NCBI GenBank assembly: GCA_002401495.1
Contig: NVTG01000126.1
Span: 1-5,032 of the forward strand
Origin: Candidatus Kaiserbacteria bacterium
GTDB lineage: Bacteria; Patescibacteria; Paceibacteria; UBA9973; UBA2100
Direction of reading: 5' to 3'
DNA length: 5,032 nt
Part shown: in pieces, positions 1 through 5,032 of the stretch
How the letters are laid out: each line of letters starts with the position of its first letter
Position numbering within the stretch: position 1 is the first letter of the stretch
The notes under the pieces: generated by a model
Databases searched by the model: none
What the model was told of the DNA's origin: nothing
Seen by the model: the letters and a program-made list of their open reading frames with translations, nothing else
Position numbers and translations under genes: made by a program

Positions 1-1
1 T

Positions 2-1153
2 GGTACAGAAGATTATCAGGCGATCACGCGCGATGCTTTTCACAACCTGCCCGAAAACACCAAAGTCCACCGTCTTGAAAACGGGATGGTGGCGTTTGCA
101 CGCGCAGGTGCATGGGACAGCGATGATCAGACCTTTGTCGAGCATATCCGTGAAATCCTGACGGACGTGATTGACCGGCAAGGGCTTGGCCATATTCCGG
201 ACAATCTCTGGAACCGTTTCGAATGGCCAAAAGACCAGGAAAAGCTTGGCGATTTGTTGGGCATTTCACTTGCAGAGCGGCCGGCCAGTGCAGCGGCAGA
301 GCGTTTTGACATGGCCGAAATGCTCCGCGGTGCGATTACAACCGAAGCAGTGTTTGATTCTTGCCGCAGACAGGCGATTGTCGGCTTTGAAGACAGTCGT
401 CGCGAAATCCTTGGCCATGAAATCTATTGTTCACTGGATTACCTGCGCCAACATCACCTTGCCAGTTTTCTTCTGGAAGGACCGGGTGAAATCGAAATTC
501 TGTCGCGGGTGCTTGATGAAAAGATCATGGAAGTCACAGCGTCCATAGCACCAGCAATCTTGCCCGATAAATTGCATTTGAATATGCAAATTCAGACAGT
601 ACATACCGACAAGTTCACCGATTTCATCGCTGAGCATGATGGAAGACTGATTGAGAATATGGCGATTGAATTTTCCATGGAGAACGCGATTGCGAACTGG
701 TGGGAATTCGAAGATGCCTGTGAGTTCTTGCACTCGCTGGGAATTCAGGTCGGTCTGGATCGAATAACTTTACCTGCACTGGAGTTCCTGTCGCCACGCA
801 AAGTGAATGTCGATTTTATCAAGGTGATCTGGGATCAAAACATTGTCGGGTCCCGTCGTGCAGAAGTCGCAGACAGATTGCGCGAATTTGCCGCACTGTT
901 TGCGGATCAAAGTCTTATCCTGACGCGGTGCGACAGTCGAACCGCCCTTAGAATGGGGCGTAGCCTGGGCGTCGATGTATTTGAAGGCAGTTATATCGAC
1001 GCAATGCTTGGCAGCTATCTACATCGGGAATGCAAATCAAAGCGCCGCACTTCGGACAAAAGATGTGCGGTTTGCCAGTGGGCCCCGCGCGAGGCACGCA
1101 AAACCGGTTGTGATTTTCATTTCCGTGCTGGCAAAGTCCTTTCGGAAATTTAG
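2..1153 (+). CDS. Degenerate EAL-like domain protein with C-terminal Cys cluster (5' end outside window)
   Basis: The frame is open from base 2 to the TAG at 1151-1153, giving about 383 visible residues. A Met codon at 86 has no clear ribosome binding site, and the 28 codons before it read as ordinary protein, so the gene most likely begins upstream of the window. Counting from Met86, residues ~105-305 follow the layout of an EAL (cyclic-di-GMP phosphodiesterase) domain: LHLNMQ (163-168, the conserved Asn strand), EFSMEN (195-200, in place of ELTES), QVGLDRIT (221-228, in place of the ALDDFG region), VDFIKVIWD (242-250, in place of the LKID strand) and a final FEGSYID (299-305, in place of LQGY). 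The EAL signature itself, the second Asp of DDFG and the late catalytic Glu are not seen, so hydrolysis is unlikely and a binding or scaffold role is an inference. The tail carries Cys316, Cys327, Cys330 and Cys342, a possible metal site. The N-terminal domain cannot be seen. The EAL-like assignment is moderate; the coding call is strong. Confidence 0.8.
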   Translation, partial: GTEDYQAITRDAFHNLPENTKVHRLENGMVAFARAGAWDSDDQTFVEHIREILTDVIDRQGLGHIPDNLWNRFEWPKDQEKLGDLLGISLAERPASAAAERFDMAEMLRGAITTEAVFDSCRRQAIVGFEDSRREILGHEIYCSLDYLRQHHLASFLLEGPGEIEILSRVLDEKIMEVTASIAPAILPDKLHLNMQIQTVHTDKFTDFIAEHDGRLIENMAIEFSMENAIANWWEFEDACEFLHSLGIQVGLDRITLPALEFLSPRKVNVDFIKVIWDQNIVGSRRAEVADRLREFAALFADQSLILTRCDSRTALRMGRSLGVDVFEGSYIDAMLGSYLHRECKSKRRTSDKRCAVCQWAPREARKTGCDFHFRAGKVLSEI

Positions 1154-1182
1154 CTGCCAATTTTTCAATGGTTTTAAGGTGT

Positions 1183-1211
1183 TTGACAACGCAGATGCGC
1201 TTTCATAAAGT
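1183..1211 (+). promoter_or_regulatory. Sigma70-type promoter for the ribB leader
   Basis: A perfect -35 hexamer TTGACA (1183-1188) is followed by a 17-bp spacer and a -10 TAAAGT (1206-1211) that matches the consensus at four of six positions. Transcription would start near 1218, about 40 bases before the FMN riboswitch. The position, just after the end of the upstream gene and just before the riboswitch, supports its use as the ribB promoter. No start site has been measured. Confidence 0.6.
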
Positions 1212-1217
1212 GCGCCT

Positions 1218-1237
1218 GTCGATCAATTGTGATCGGC
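1218..1237 (+). other. Hairpin at the predicted 5' end of the ribB transcript
   Basis: The arms GTCGATCA (1218-1225) and TGATCGGC (1230-1237) pair over eight positions, one of them a G-U pair, around the loop ATTG. The hairpin begins at the start site predicted from the upstream promoter. A stem at the very 5' end of a transcript can protect it from 5'-dependent decay. The DNA palindrome could instead be a protein binding site. The structure is seen; both roles are inference. Confidence 0.45.
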
Positions 1238-1256
1238 GTTTGTCGTTGAAACACGG

Positions 1257-1412
1257 CGCTTATTCTCAGGGCAGGGTGCAAATCCCGACCGGCGGTAATC
1301 CAGTTTTCTGGGAAGCCCGCGAGCGCCCACAGGTCGAAAGACTTTTGGGGTCAGCAGATCCGGTGAGATTCCGGAGCCGACGGTAATAGTCCGGATGGGA
1401 GAGGATAAAGCG
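1257..1412 (+). promoter_or_regulatory. FMN riboswitch (RFN element)
   Basis: The stretch carries the RFN consensus blocks in order: CTTATTCTCAGGGC (1259-1272), GGGTGCAAATCCCGACCGGC (1274-1293) with GGTAAT after it, AAGCCCGCGAGCGC (1313-1326), GGTCAGCAGATCCGGTGAGA (1349-1368), TTCCGGAGCCGACGGTAATA (1369-1388) and GTCCGGATGGGAGAGGATAA (1389-1408). The closing stem P1 extends through CGCTT (1257-1261) paired with AAGCG (1408-1412). The variable arms are the hairpin CCAG-TTTT-CTGG (1300-1311) and a stem capped by a GAAA tetraloop (1331-1344). These elements bind flavin mononucleotide in nascent mRNA and reduce expression of riboflavin synthesis or transport genes. Here the target is ribB, whose start lies 131 bases downstream. 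Confidence 0.97.
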
Positions 1413-1456
1413 TGACGGTAATGACAGGAGCGCTTTTGCGTGACTGACGTGCCGTC
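1407..1456 (+). promoter_or_regulatory. Putative riboswitch expression platform with competing helices
   Basis: The 3' arm of riboswitch P1, AAAGCG (1407-1412), can pair perfectly with CGCTTT (1431-1436). This would break P1 and is a natural ligand-free alternative. When P1 forms, CGC (1431-1433) can instead pair with GCG (1438-1440) across a TTTT loop. GACGG (1414-1418) can also pair with CCGTC (1452-1456) to close a larger stem, and GACG-TGC-CGTC (1446-1456) competes with it. These pairings are visible in the sequence. Which of them form with or without FMN is inference; no folding was run. Confidence 0.4.
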
Positions 1457-1465
1457 TGACTGCGA

Positions 1466-1505
1466 CCGCAATGTGGCAATTTGCCGCAGAGCGGGCCTTT
1501 CTTTG
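1466..1505 (+). terminator. Probable intrinsic terminator in the ribB leader
   Basis: An outer stem CCGC (1466-1469) / GCGG (1491-1494) encloses a six-pair inner stem GTGGCA (1473-1478) / TGCCGC (1482-1487) around ATT, with three-base internal loops on both sides. It is followed by GCCTTTCTTTG, a broken T-rich tract. It lies after the riboswitch and 39 bases before the ribB start, where a riboswitch-controlled terminator is expected. The T tract is imperfect, so this could instead be a structural element for translational control. Confidence 0.5.
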
Positions 1506-1528
1506 TTGCCCTGGTTCGTAAGCCCCAT

Positions 1529-1541
1529 CCGTAGAGGACGG
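1529..1541 (+). promoter_or_regulatory. ribB ribosome binding site, presented in a small hairpin loop
   Basis: AGAGGA (1533-1538) lies five bases before the ATG at 1544 and fixes the ribB start. CCGT (1529-1532) and ACGG (1538-1541) can pair around the loop AGAGG, so the Shine-Dalgarno core would sit in the loop of a four-pair stem. I found no strong distant anti-Shine-Dalgarno strand in the leader, which slightly favours transcriptional over translational control. Confidence 0.6.
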
Positions 1542-1543
1542 TT

Positions 1544-2212
1544 ATGAATCAGAGTATTGAAAAACAATCCGATCTGTCGATCTTTGGCGATCCGCATGTG
1601 CGCATGGAACGTGCGCTTGATGATCTGCGCCAGGGTAAAGGTGTATTGGTTGTTGATGACGAAGATCGCGAAAATGAAGGCGATCTTATCTTTTCCGCAG
1701 AAAATCTGACCAATGAACAGATGGCAATGTTGATCCGCGATTGCAGCGGGATCGTCTGCCTGTGCCTGACCGATGAAAAGGCAACGGAACTTGAACTGCC
1801 GCCCATGGTCGCGGACAACACCTCAAGCATGGGGACCGGATTTACCGTCACCATCGAAGCCAAGGTGGGTGTAACCACCGGCGTATCTGCCGCGGACCGC
1901 GTCACAACGGTCAAAACGGCCATAGCGGATGACACCAAGCCAAGCGATCTGGCGCGTCCGGGTCATGTGTTCCCGCTGCGCGCCCGTCCAGGTGGGGTTC
2001 TGGAACGTCGTGGCCATACCGAAGGCACTGTTGATTTGATGCGTCTGGCTGGCTTAAAGCCCGCAGGTGTACTCTGTGAAGTCACCAACCCGGATGGCAC
2101 CATGGCGCGACTGCCCGAATTGATCGAATATGCCAGATCCCACGATTTGGTCGTCATCAGCATTGAAGACATCGTTGCCTATCGCAGCGCGATGCAGCAG
2201 GCAGCTGAATAA
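1544..2212 (+). CDS. ribB: 3,4-dihydroxy-2-butanone-4-phosphate synthase
   Basis: RibB converts ribulose 5-phosphate to 3,4-dihydroxy-2-butanone 4-phosphate and formate in the cytoplasm. The product supplies the four-carbon unit that lumazine synthase uses to make riboflavin. The 222-residue protein has the usual length of the stand-alone enzyme. The acidic active-site loop [10 protein letters not shown] is at 38-47, TGFTVTIEA at 98-106, [11 protein letters not shown] at 109-119, KPSDL plus [10 protein letters not shown] at 132-147, GHTE at 157-160 (its His, with the Glu of ENEGD, holds Mg2+) and KPAGVLCE at 172-179. No GTP cyclohydrolase II domain is attached, unlike the RibBA fusions or fusion-like forms common in alphaproteobacteria. 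The protein recalls E. coli RibB closely, down to the MNQ start. The gene stands alone behind its own promoter and FMN riboswitch and ends at a strong terminator, so it should be repressed by FMN. Confidence 0.97.
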   Translation: MNQSIEKQSDLSIFGDPHVRMERALDDLRQGKGVLVVDDEDRENEGDLIFSAENLTNEQMAMLIRDCSGIVCLCLTDEKATELELPPMVADNTSSMGTGFTVTIEAKVGVTTGVSAADRVTTVKTAIADDTKPSDLARPGHVFPLRARPGGVLERRGHTEGTVDLMRLAGLKPAGVLCEVTNPDGTMARLPELIEYARSHDLVVISIEDIVAYRSAMQQAAE

Positions 2213-2235
2213 GACCCGAAACGTACAACAAATAA

Positions 2236-2267
2236 AAAGGGCCGCACCCTGACTGGTGCGGCCCTTT
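2236..2267. terminator. Bidirectional terminator between convergent ribB and xth
   Basis: AAAGGGCCGCACC (2236-2248) and GGTGCGGCCCTTT (2255-2267) form a perfect 13-pair stem with a six-base loop. T-rich tracts follow on both strands: TTTGTT at the plus-strand end, and TTTTTATT when read on the minus strand. It lies 23 bases after the ribB stop and 23 bases beyond the xth stop, so it can end both converging transcripts. Confidence 0.93.
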
Positions 2268-2290
2268 GTTATATCCATGAACGCAACTGG

Positions 2291-3070
2291 TCAGTCGTCG
2301 ATCATGCACCATACAGGTGTGTGATCAGATGCCTTTTCCTTGCCACGCGGATCGCGGTCGATATCGGATGCGCTTAGTCTGTCTGCCGCGGCAGGCGTCA
2401 AAAGAAGATGGTCGATACGAAGGCCATTATCCTTGTTCCACGCACCTGCACGATAGTCCCACCAACTATATTGATGGCCTTTCGGGTTGAAGGTCCGGAA
2501 TGCGTCGGTAAAGCCCATATTCATCATGGTACGCAGACGCTTGCGTTCAACCGTCGTGCACAACACGGTTTCGCGCAGCTTCACCGGGTCATAGACATCC
2601 ATGTCATCGGGCGCAATGTTGTAATCACCGCCCATGACGGCAGCCTCGCCGCTGGCGCGAATTTTATCAAACCGGGTGATCAGACGGTCAAGGAAGTTCA
2701 GTTTGTAATCAAACTTCTTGTCGCCAACGGCGGTTCCCATCGGAACATAGATCGAGGCGACCCGAACCGGGTTGGGCGAAGAGATGGTCGCTTCGATATA
2801 GCGTGCCTGGTCATCGTCATCGTTACCGGGAAGACCGCGTTCGACATCTTCAATCGGGAACTTTGAGAGGATAGCGACACCGTTGTAGGTTTTCTGACCA
2901 TGCACCGCGATATTGTAGCCGAGATCCTCGATCTCCATTGCCGGGAATGCATCATCGACCGTTTTGGTTTCCTGCAAAAGAACCACATCCGGTTTTCCGT
3001 CCTGTAACCATTCAAGAATGTTTGGCAGGCGGGCCTTGATTGAGTTGACATTCCAGGTGGCGATTTTCAT
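2291..3070 (-). CDS. xth: Exodeoxyribonuclease III (class II AP endonuclease)
   Basis: This 259-residue protein belongs to the endonuclease/exonuclease/phosphatase fold family. It cuts DNA 5' of abasic sites and removes 3' blocking groups and nucleotides during base excision repair. The family's catalytic residues are all present: Asn7 in TWNVNS, Glu34 in LLQETK, Tyr109 in IYVPMG, Asp149 and Asn151 in GGDYNIAP, Asp220-His221 in LRIDHLLL, and Asp249-His250 in KASDHTPV. The length is close to that of E. coli ExoIII (268), and no signal peptide is seen, as expected for a cytoplasmic enzyme. The ATG at 3070 is preceded on the minus strand by GAGG five bases upstream, and the first residues (MKIATWNVNS) begin the fold exactly as in the family. 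It lies downstream of erpA in the same direction, but a strong terminator separates the two. Its 3' end faces ribB. Confidence 0.97.
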   Translation of the reverse strand: MKIATWNVNSIKARLPNILEWLQDGKPDVVLLQETKTVDDAFPAMEIEDLGYNIAVHGQKTYNGVAILSKFPIEDVERGLPGNDDDDQARYIEATISSPNPVRVASIYVPMGTAVGDKKFDYKLNFLDRLITRFDKIRASGEAAVMGGDYNIAPDDMDVYDPVKLRETVLCTTVERKRLRTMMNMGFTDAFRTFNPKGHQYSWWDYRAGAWNKDNGLRIDHLLLTPAAADRLSASDIDRDPRGKEKASDHTPVWCMIDD

Positions 3071-3103
3071 TCGGGCCTCGGTTGTTGGGGTATCTGGTCA
3101 AAC

Positions 3104-3136
3104 AAAACGGGGTTCGCCATCAACGAACCCCGTTTT
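3104..3136 (-). terminator. Intrinsic terminator between erpA and xth
   Basis: CGAACCCCGTTTT and AAAACGGGGTTCG (3124-3136 and 3104-3116) form a perfect 13-pair stem with a seven-base loop. Read on the minus strand, the stem is followed by TTTTGTTTG. It starts 23 bases after the erpA stop and ends 33 bases before the xth start codon. It should stop most erpA transcripts and leaves little room for a separate xth promoter. Confidence 0.9.
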
Positions 3137-3159
3137 ATAAATCGGTTTGTAGATCCGGA

Positions 3160-3501
3160 TCAAATCGAGAAACTAGATCCGCAACCACAAGAGGACGTGG
3201 CATTCGGGTTGTTCACGCGAAACGCCGAACCAACCAATTCACGCACGAAATCGATCTCTGCACCGCCCAGAAGGTCGAGCGATACTTCATCAATTACCAT
3301 TTTCGCACCGTGGTTTTCGAAGATAAGATCTTCATCAGTGGTGTCTGAATCGAGCGAGAACTCGTACTGGAACCCGCTGCAACCGCCGCCAGAGACTTGC
3401 AGGCGCAGCATCGTGTTCGCTGCACCTTCGGTTGCAATCAGTTCCTGAATGCGTTTCGCAGCACTTTCAGTCATTTGAACTTGCCGAGAAGAATCGGTCA
3501 T
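3160..3501 (-). CDS. erpA: A-type iron-sulfur cluster insertion protein
   Basis: This 113-residue protein is an A-type carrier of the HesB/IscA family. Such proteins receive Fe-S clusters from the assembly scaffold and pass them to target enzymes. The three cluster-binding cysteines are in the expected places: Cys41 in SGGGCSGFQYEF, and Cys105 and Cys107 in the C-terminal SCGCGSSF. The region 66-90 (AKMVIDEVSLDLLGGAEIDF) is the standard family core. ErpA is chosen over IscA because the gene is isolated from isc/suf genes and sits beside xth and argS, as erpA does in many alphaproteobacteria; the sequence alone makes this likely but not certain. The start is set by AAGGAG six bases before the ATG at 3501. 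A strong terminator follows the stop. The leader carries candidate promoters and a GC-rich palindrome that may be regulatory. Confidence 0.93.
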   Translation of the reverse strand: MTDSSRQVQMTESAAKRIQELIATEGAANTMLRLQVSGGGCSGFQYEFSLDSDTTDEDLIFENHGAKMVIDEVSLDLLGGAEIDFVRELVGSAFRVNNPNATSSCGCGSSFSI

Positions 3502-3521
3502 TCAACACTCCTTGGTCTCCA

Positions 3522-3537
3522 GCCTGCCGGGGCAGGC
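3522..3537 (-). repeat. GC-rich palindrome in the erpA leader
   Basis: GCCTGCC (3522-3528) and GGCAGGC (3531-3537) are perfect inverted arms separated by GG. In RNA this would form a six-pair stem with a four-base loop, eight bases upstream of the erpA Shine-Dalgarno sequence. In DNA it is a two-fold symmetric 16-mer suitable for a dimeric regulator. It has no T tract, so it is not a terminator. It does not resemble the A/T-rich Iron-Rhodo or Irr boxes I know. Confidence 0.5.
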
Positions 3538-3558
3538 ATGTTTGCGTTCTGTGAACAC

Positions 3559-3588
3559 ATCATAGCATGGTCGGAACGCTGTATTTAA
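3559..3588 (-). promoter_or_regulatory. Alternative erpA promoter (proximal)
   Basis: On the minus strand TATGAT (plus positions 3559-3564) matches the -10 consensus at five of six positions. The best -35 is TTAAAT (3583-3588), 18 bp upstream and weak. It would start near 3552 and also place the palindrome inside the leader. It may act together with, or instead of, the distal candidate. Confidence 0.3.
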
Positions 3589-3593
3589 GTCTC

Positions 3594-3621
3594 TATTTAG
3601 CGCGCATGGCAGAAATGTCAA
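3594..3621 (-). promoter_or_regulatory. Candidate erpA promoter (distal)
   Basis: On the minus strand a perfect -35 TTGACA (plus positions 3616-3621) is followed by a 16-bp spacer and TAAATA (3594-3599), which matches the -10 consensus at three of six positions. The start site would lie near 3587, giving an erpA leader of about 85 bases that includes the 3522-3537 palindrome. Confidence 0.45.
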
Positions 3622-3719
3622 AACCTGTCACGGGTCCGGACAAGGGTGACTTGCGTTTTAAGGTGAAATGGCTCAAAACAGGCGCCAGTCAATTGGCCTG
3701 TCCGGTCAGAACCAGAAAT

Positions 3720-3725
3720 TATAAA
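3720..3725 (+). promoter_or_regulatory. Possible argS -10 element
   Basis: TATAAA (3720-3725) resembles a -10 hexamer and would place the start near 3732, only about four bases before the argS ATG. No good -35 is found at 16-18 bp; TTGGCC (3693-3698) is 21 bp upstream. This is a weak candidate, listed because no other plus-strand promoter in the intergenic region is better. Confidence 0.2.
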
Positions 3726-3735
3726 GTTCCAAGTC

Positions 3736-5032
3736 ATGAATGTTTTCAGCCTGTTGAAAAGCGACATCGAGAATCAGCTTCTCGCCCTTGAAAAAGATGG
3801 TGTTCTTCCTTCCGGAACTGACACGACACGTGTGACCGTCGAGCCGCCGCGCGATGCGTCACACGGGGATGCTGCAACCAATGCGGCGATGTTGCTTTCG
3901 AAGGCTGCGGGTATGAAGCCGCGGGATCTGGCCGAGAAACTTGCGGAAAAGCTTCGTGGTCTTGATCATATCGAGAACGTCGAGATTGCTGGCCCCGGTT
4001 TCATCAACTTGCGCATGGCCGATCAGTTCTGGCTGTCCCAGGTGAGCAAAGTGCTTCAAGTCGGCACGGGATACGGCAACAGCGATCTTGGCAAGGGTGA
4101 AAAGATCAACGTCGAGTATGTTTCAGCCAACCCGACCGGCCCGATGCATGTTGGTCATTGCCGTGGGGCCGTTGTGGGTGACGTTCTGGCCAATCTGCTT
4201 GGCAAGGCCGGTTATGCCGTGACCAAGGAATACTACACCAACGATGCCGGCGCGCAGGTTGATGTATTGGCACGGTCGCTTCATCTGCGCTATCGCGAGG
4301 CGCTTGGTGAAGATATTGGCGAAATCCCGCAAGGCCTTTATCCGGGTGACTATCTGGTTGCGCCGGGTAGGAAAATGGCCGAGCGCGATGGCAACAAATG
4401 GCAAAACGCGCCCGAAGAAGACTGGCTTGAGGAATTCCGTAATTTCGCGATTGTCGAAATGATGGCCTTGATCAAGGAAGACCTGCGTCTTCTTGGCGTT
4501 GCCCACGATGTCTTCACCTCTGAAGATGGACTGGTCAAGGCTGGAAAGGTGCAGTCAGCATTCGAGCATCTTGAGAAAAAGGGTGACATTTATGTCGGCG
4601 TGCTGGAGCCACCGAAAGGCAAGAAGCCCGATGACTGGGAGCCGCGCCCGCAAACGTTGTTCCGAGCGACCGAATTTGGCGATGATGTAGACCGTCCGCT
4701 GAAGAAATCGGATGGCAGTTGGACCTATTTTGCGTCTGACATTGCCTATCACTTTGATAAGTATGAGCGCGGTTTTAACCTGATGATCGACATCTTTGGT
4801 GCCGATCATGGCGGTTACGTCAAACGCATGAAGGCGGCCACCAAGGCGATTACGCACGGCGACGGCGATCTTGATATCAAGCTTTGCCAGCTTGTCAGCC
4901 TGTTTGACAATGGCGAGCCGGTTAAAATGTCCAAGCGTGCAGGGACCTTTGTCACCTTGCGTGACGTGGTGGAGCGCGTTGGCAAGGATGTCGTGCGTTT
5001 CATCATGCTGACACGCAAAAACGACGCAGCAC
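3736..5032 (+). CDS. argS: Arginyl-tRNA synthetase (3' end outside window)
   Basis: The class I synthetase that charges tRNA-Arg with arginine. The frame is open from the ATG at 3736 to the window edge, giving 432 codons of a family usually 550-590 residues long. The N-terminal ~110 residues fit the Arg-tRNA synthetase N-terminal (Add-1) domain, including [11 protein letters not shown] (83-93). The catalytic domain follows: [14 protein letters not shown] (128-141, containing the HIGH-type motif HVGH), YYTNDAGAQ (166-174), [10 protein letters not shown] (330-339), [10 protein letters not shown] (352-361) and an intact KMSK at 397-400, a motif that many ArgS proteins have lost. The part leaving the window begins the C-terminal anticodon-binding region. 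The in-frame stop at 3664 and the absence of any earlier start codon force the start at 3736, yet no clear Shine-Dalgarno sequence precedes it. It is divergent from erpA. Confidence 0.98.
   Translation, partial: MNVFSLLKSDIENQLLALEKDGVLPSGTDTTRVTVEPPRDASHGDAATNAAMLLSKAAGMKPRDLAEKLAEKLRGLDHIENVEIAGPGFINLRMADQFWLSQVSKVLQVGTGYGNSDLGKGEKINVEYVSANPTGPMHVGHCRGAVVGDVLANLLGKAGYAVTKEYYTNDAGAQVDVLARSLHLRYREALGEDIGEIPQGLYPGDYLVAPGRKMAERDGNKWQNAPEEDWLEEFRNFAIVEMMALIKEDLRLLGVAHDVFTSEDGLVKAGKVQSAFEHLEKKGDIYVGVLEPPKGKKPDDWEPRPQTLFRATEFGDDVDRPLKKSDGSWTYFASDIAYHFDKYERGFNLMIDIFGADHGGYVKRMKAATKAITHGDGDLDIKLCQLVSLFDNGEPVKMSKRAGTFVTLRDVVERVGKDVVRFIMLTRKNDAA

Noticed and set aside
1045..1070. Inverted repeat CCGCAC/GTGCGG near the end of the EAL-like gene
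   Set aside because: It is inside the reading frame, has a 14-base loop and no T tract. It fits chance in coding sequence and is too far from the stop to be the gene's terminator.
1410..1444. Direct repeat GCGTGAC at 1410-1416 and 1438-1444
   Set aside because: Two seven-base copies are too short for a meaningful repeat, and the area is better explained by the riboswitch's competing helices.
1223..1597. A 124-codon minus-strand open frame across the ribB leader
   Set aside because: It runs antisense through the FMN riboswitch, whose conservation as RNA explains the sequence. No coding signal is seen.
2408..2866. A 152-codon plus-strand open frame
   Set aside because: It lies wholly inside xth on the opposite strand, has no family resemblance, and xth has all its catalytic motifs. 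It is a shadow frame.
3550..3559. Short palindrome TGTGAACACA near the proximal erpA promoter
   Set aside because: The arms are only four bases long, too short to separate from chance, and it matches no operator I can name.
3567..3791. A 74-codon plus-strand open frame between erpA and argS
   Set aside because: It overlaps the argS start by 56 bases in another frame, has no ribosome binding site and resembles no known protein. It also covers the erpA promoter region.
4123..4506. A 127-codon minus-strand open frame inside argS
   Set aside because: It is antisense to the conserved ArgS catalytic domain, with no recognisable motif and no independent support.

Overview
This window looks like a piece of an alphaproteobacterial chromosome. 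The moderate GC content, the protein sequences and the erpA/xth/argS cluster fit the Rhodospirillales, and a Thalassospira-like marine genus is my best guess. That placement is from memory of the families, not from a search. Almost everything here is core metabolism and information processing. I see no mobile element, CRISPR array, tRNA, rRNA or defence-type gene.

Left part (1-1153): the 3' portion of a plus-strand gene that enters from outside the window. Its product ends in a degenerate EAL-like domain followed by a four-cysteine tail. It is probably a non-catalytic relative of cyclic-di-GMP phosphodiesterases.

Middle (1154-2290): a 390-bp leader contains a good sigma70-type promoter, a hairpin at the predicted transcript start, a complete FMN riboswitch (RFN element), alternative helices and a probable intrinsic terminator. 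It feeds into ribB, which makes the four-carbon precursor of riboflavin. This is a feedback circuit in which FMN should turn off ribB. A perfect 13-bp hairpin lies between ribB and the convergent xth gene and can terminate both strands.

Right part (2291-5032): xth (exonuclease III-type AP endonuclease) and erpA (A-type iron-sulfur carrier) lie in series on the minus strand, with a strong intrinsic terminator between them. argS (arginyl-tRNA synthetase) runs divergently on the plus strand and leaves the window after 432 codons. The erpA-argS intergenic region (3502-3735) holds candidate erpA promoters and a GC-rich palindrome in the erpA leader. It contains no dgt gene, although many alphaproteobacteria have dgt at this point.

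I do not find a clearly undescribed system. The points most worth a second look are the riboswitch expression platform and transcript-end hairpin, the E. coli-like stand-alone RibB, the degenerate EAL/cysteine protein, the erpA leader palindrome, the terminator separating erpA from xth, and the argS start without a Shine-Dalgarno sequence.
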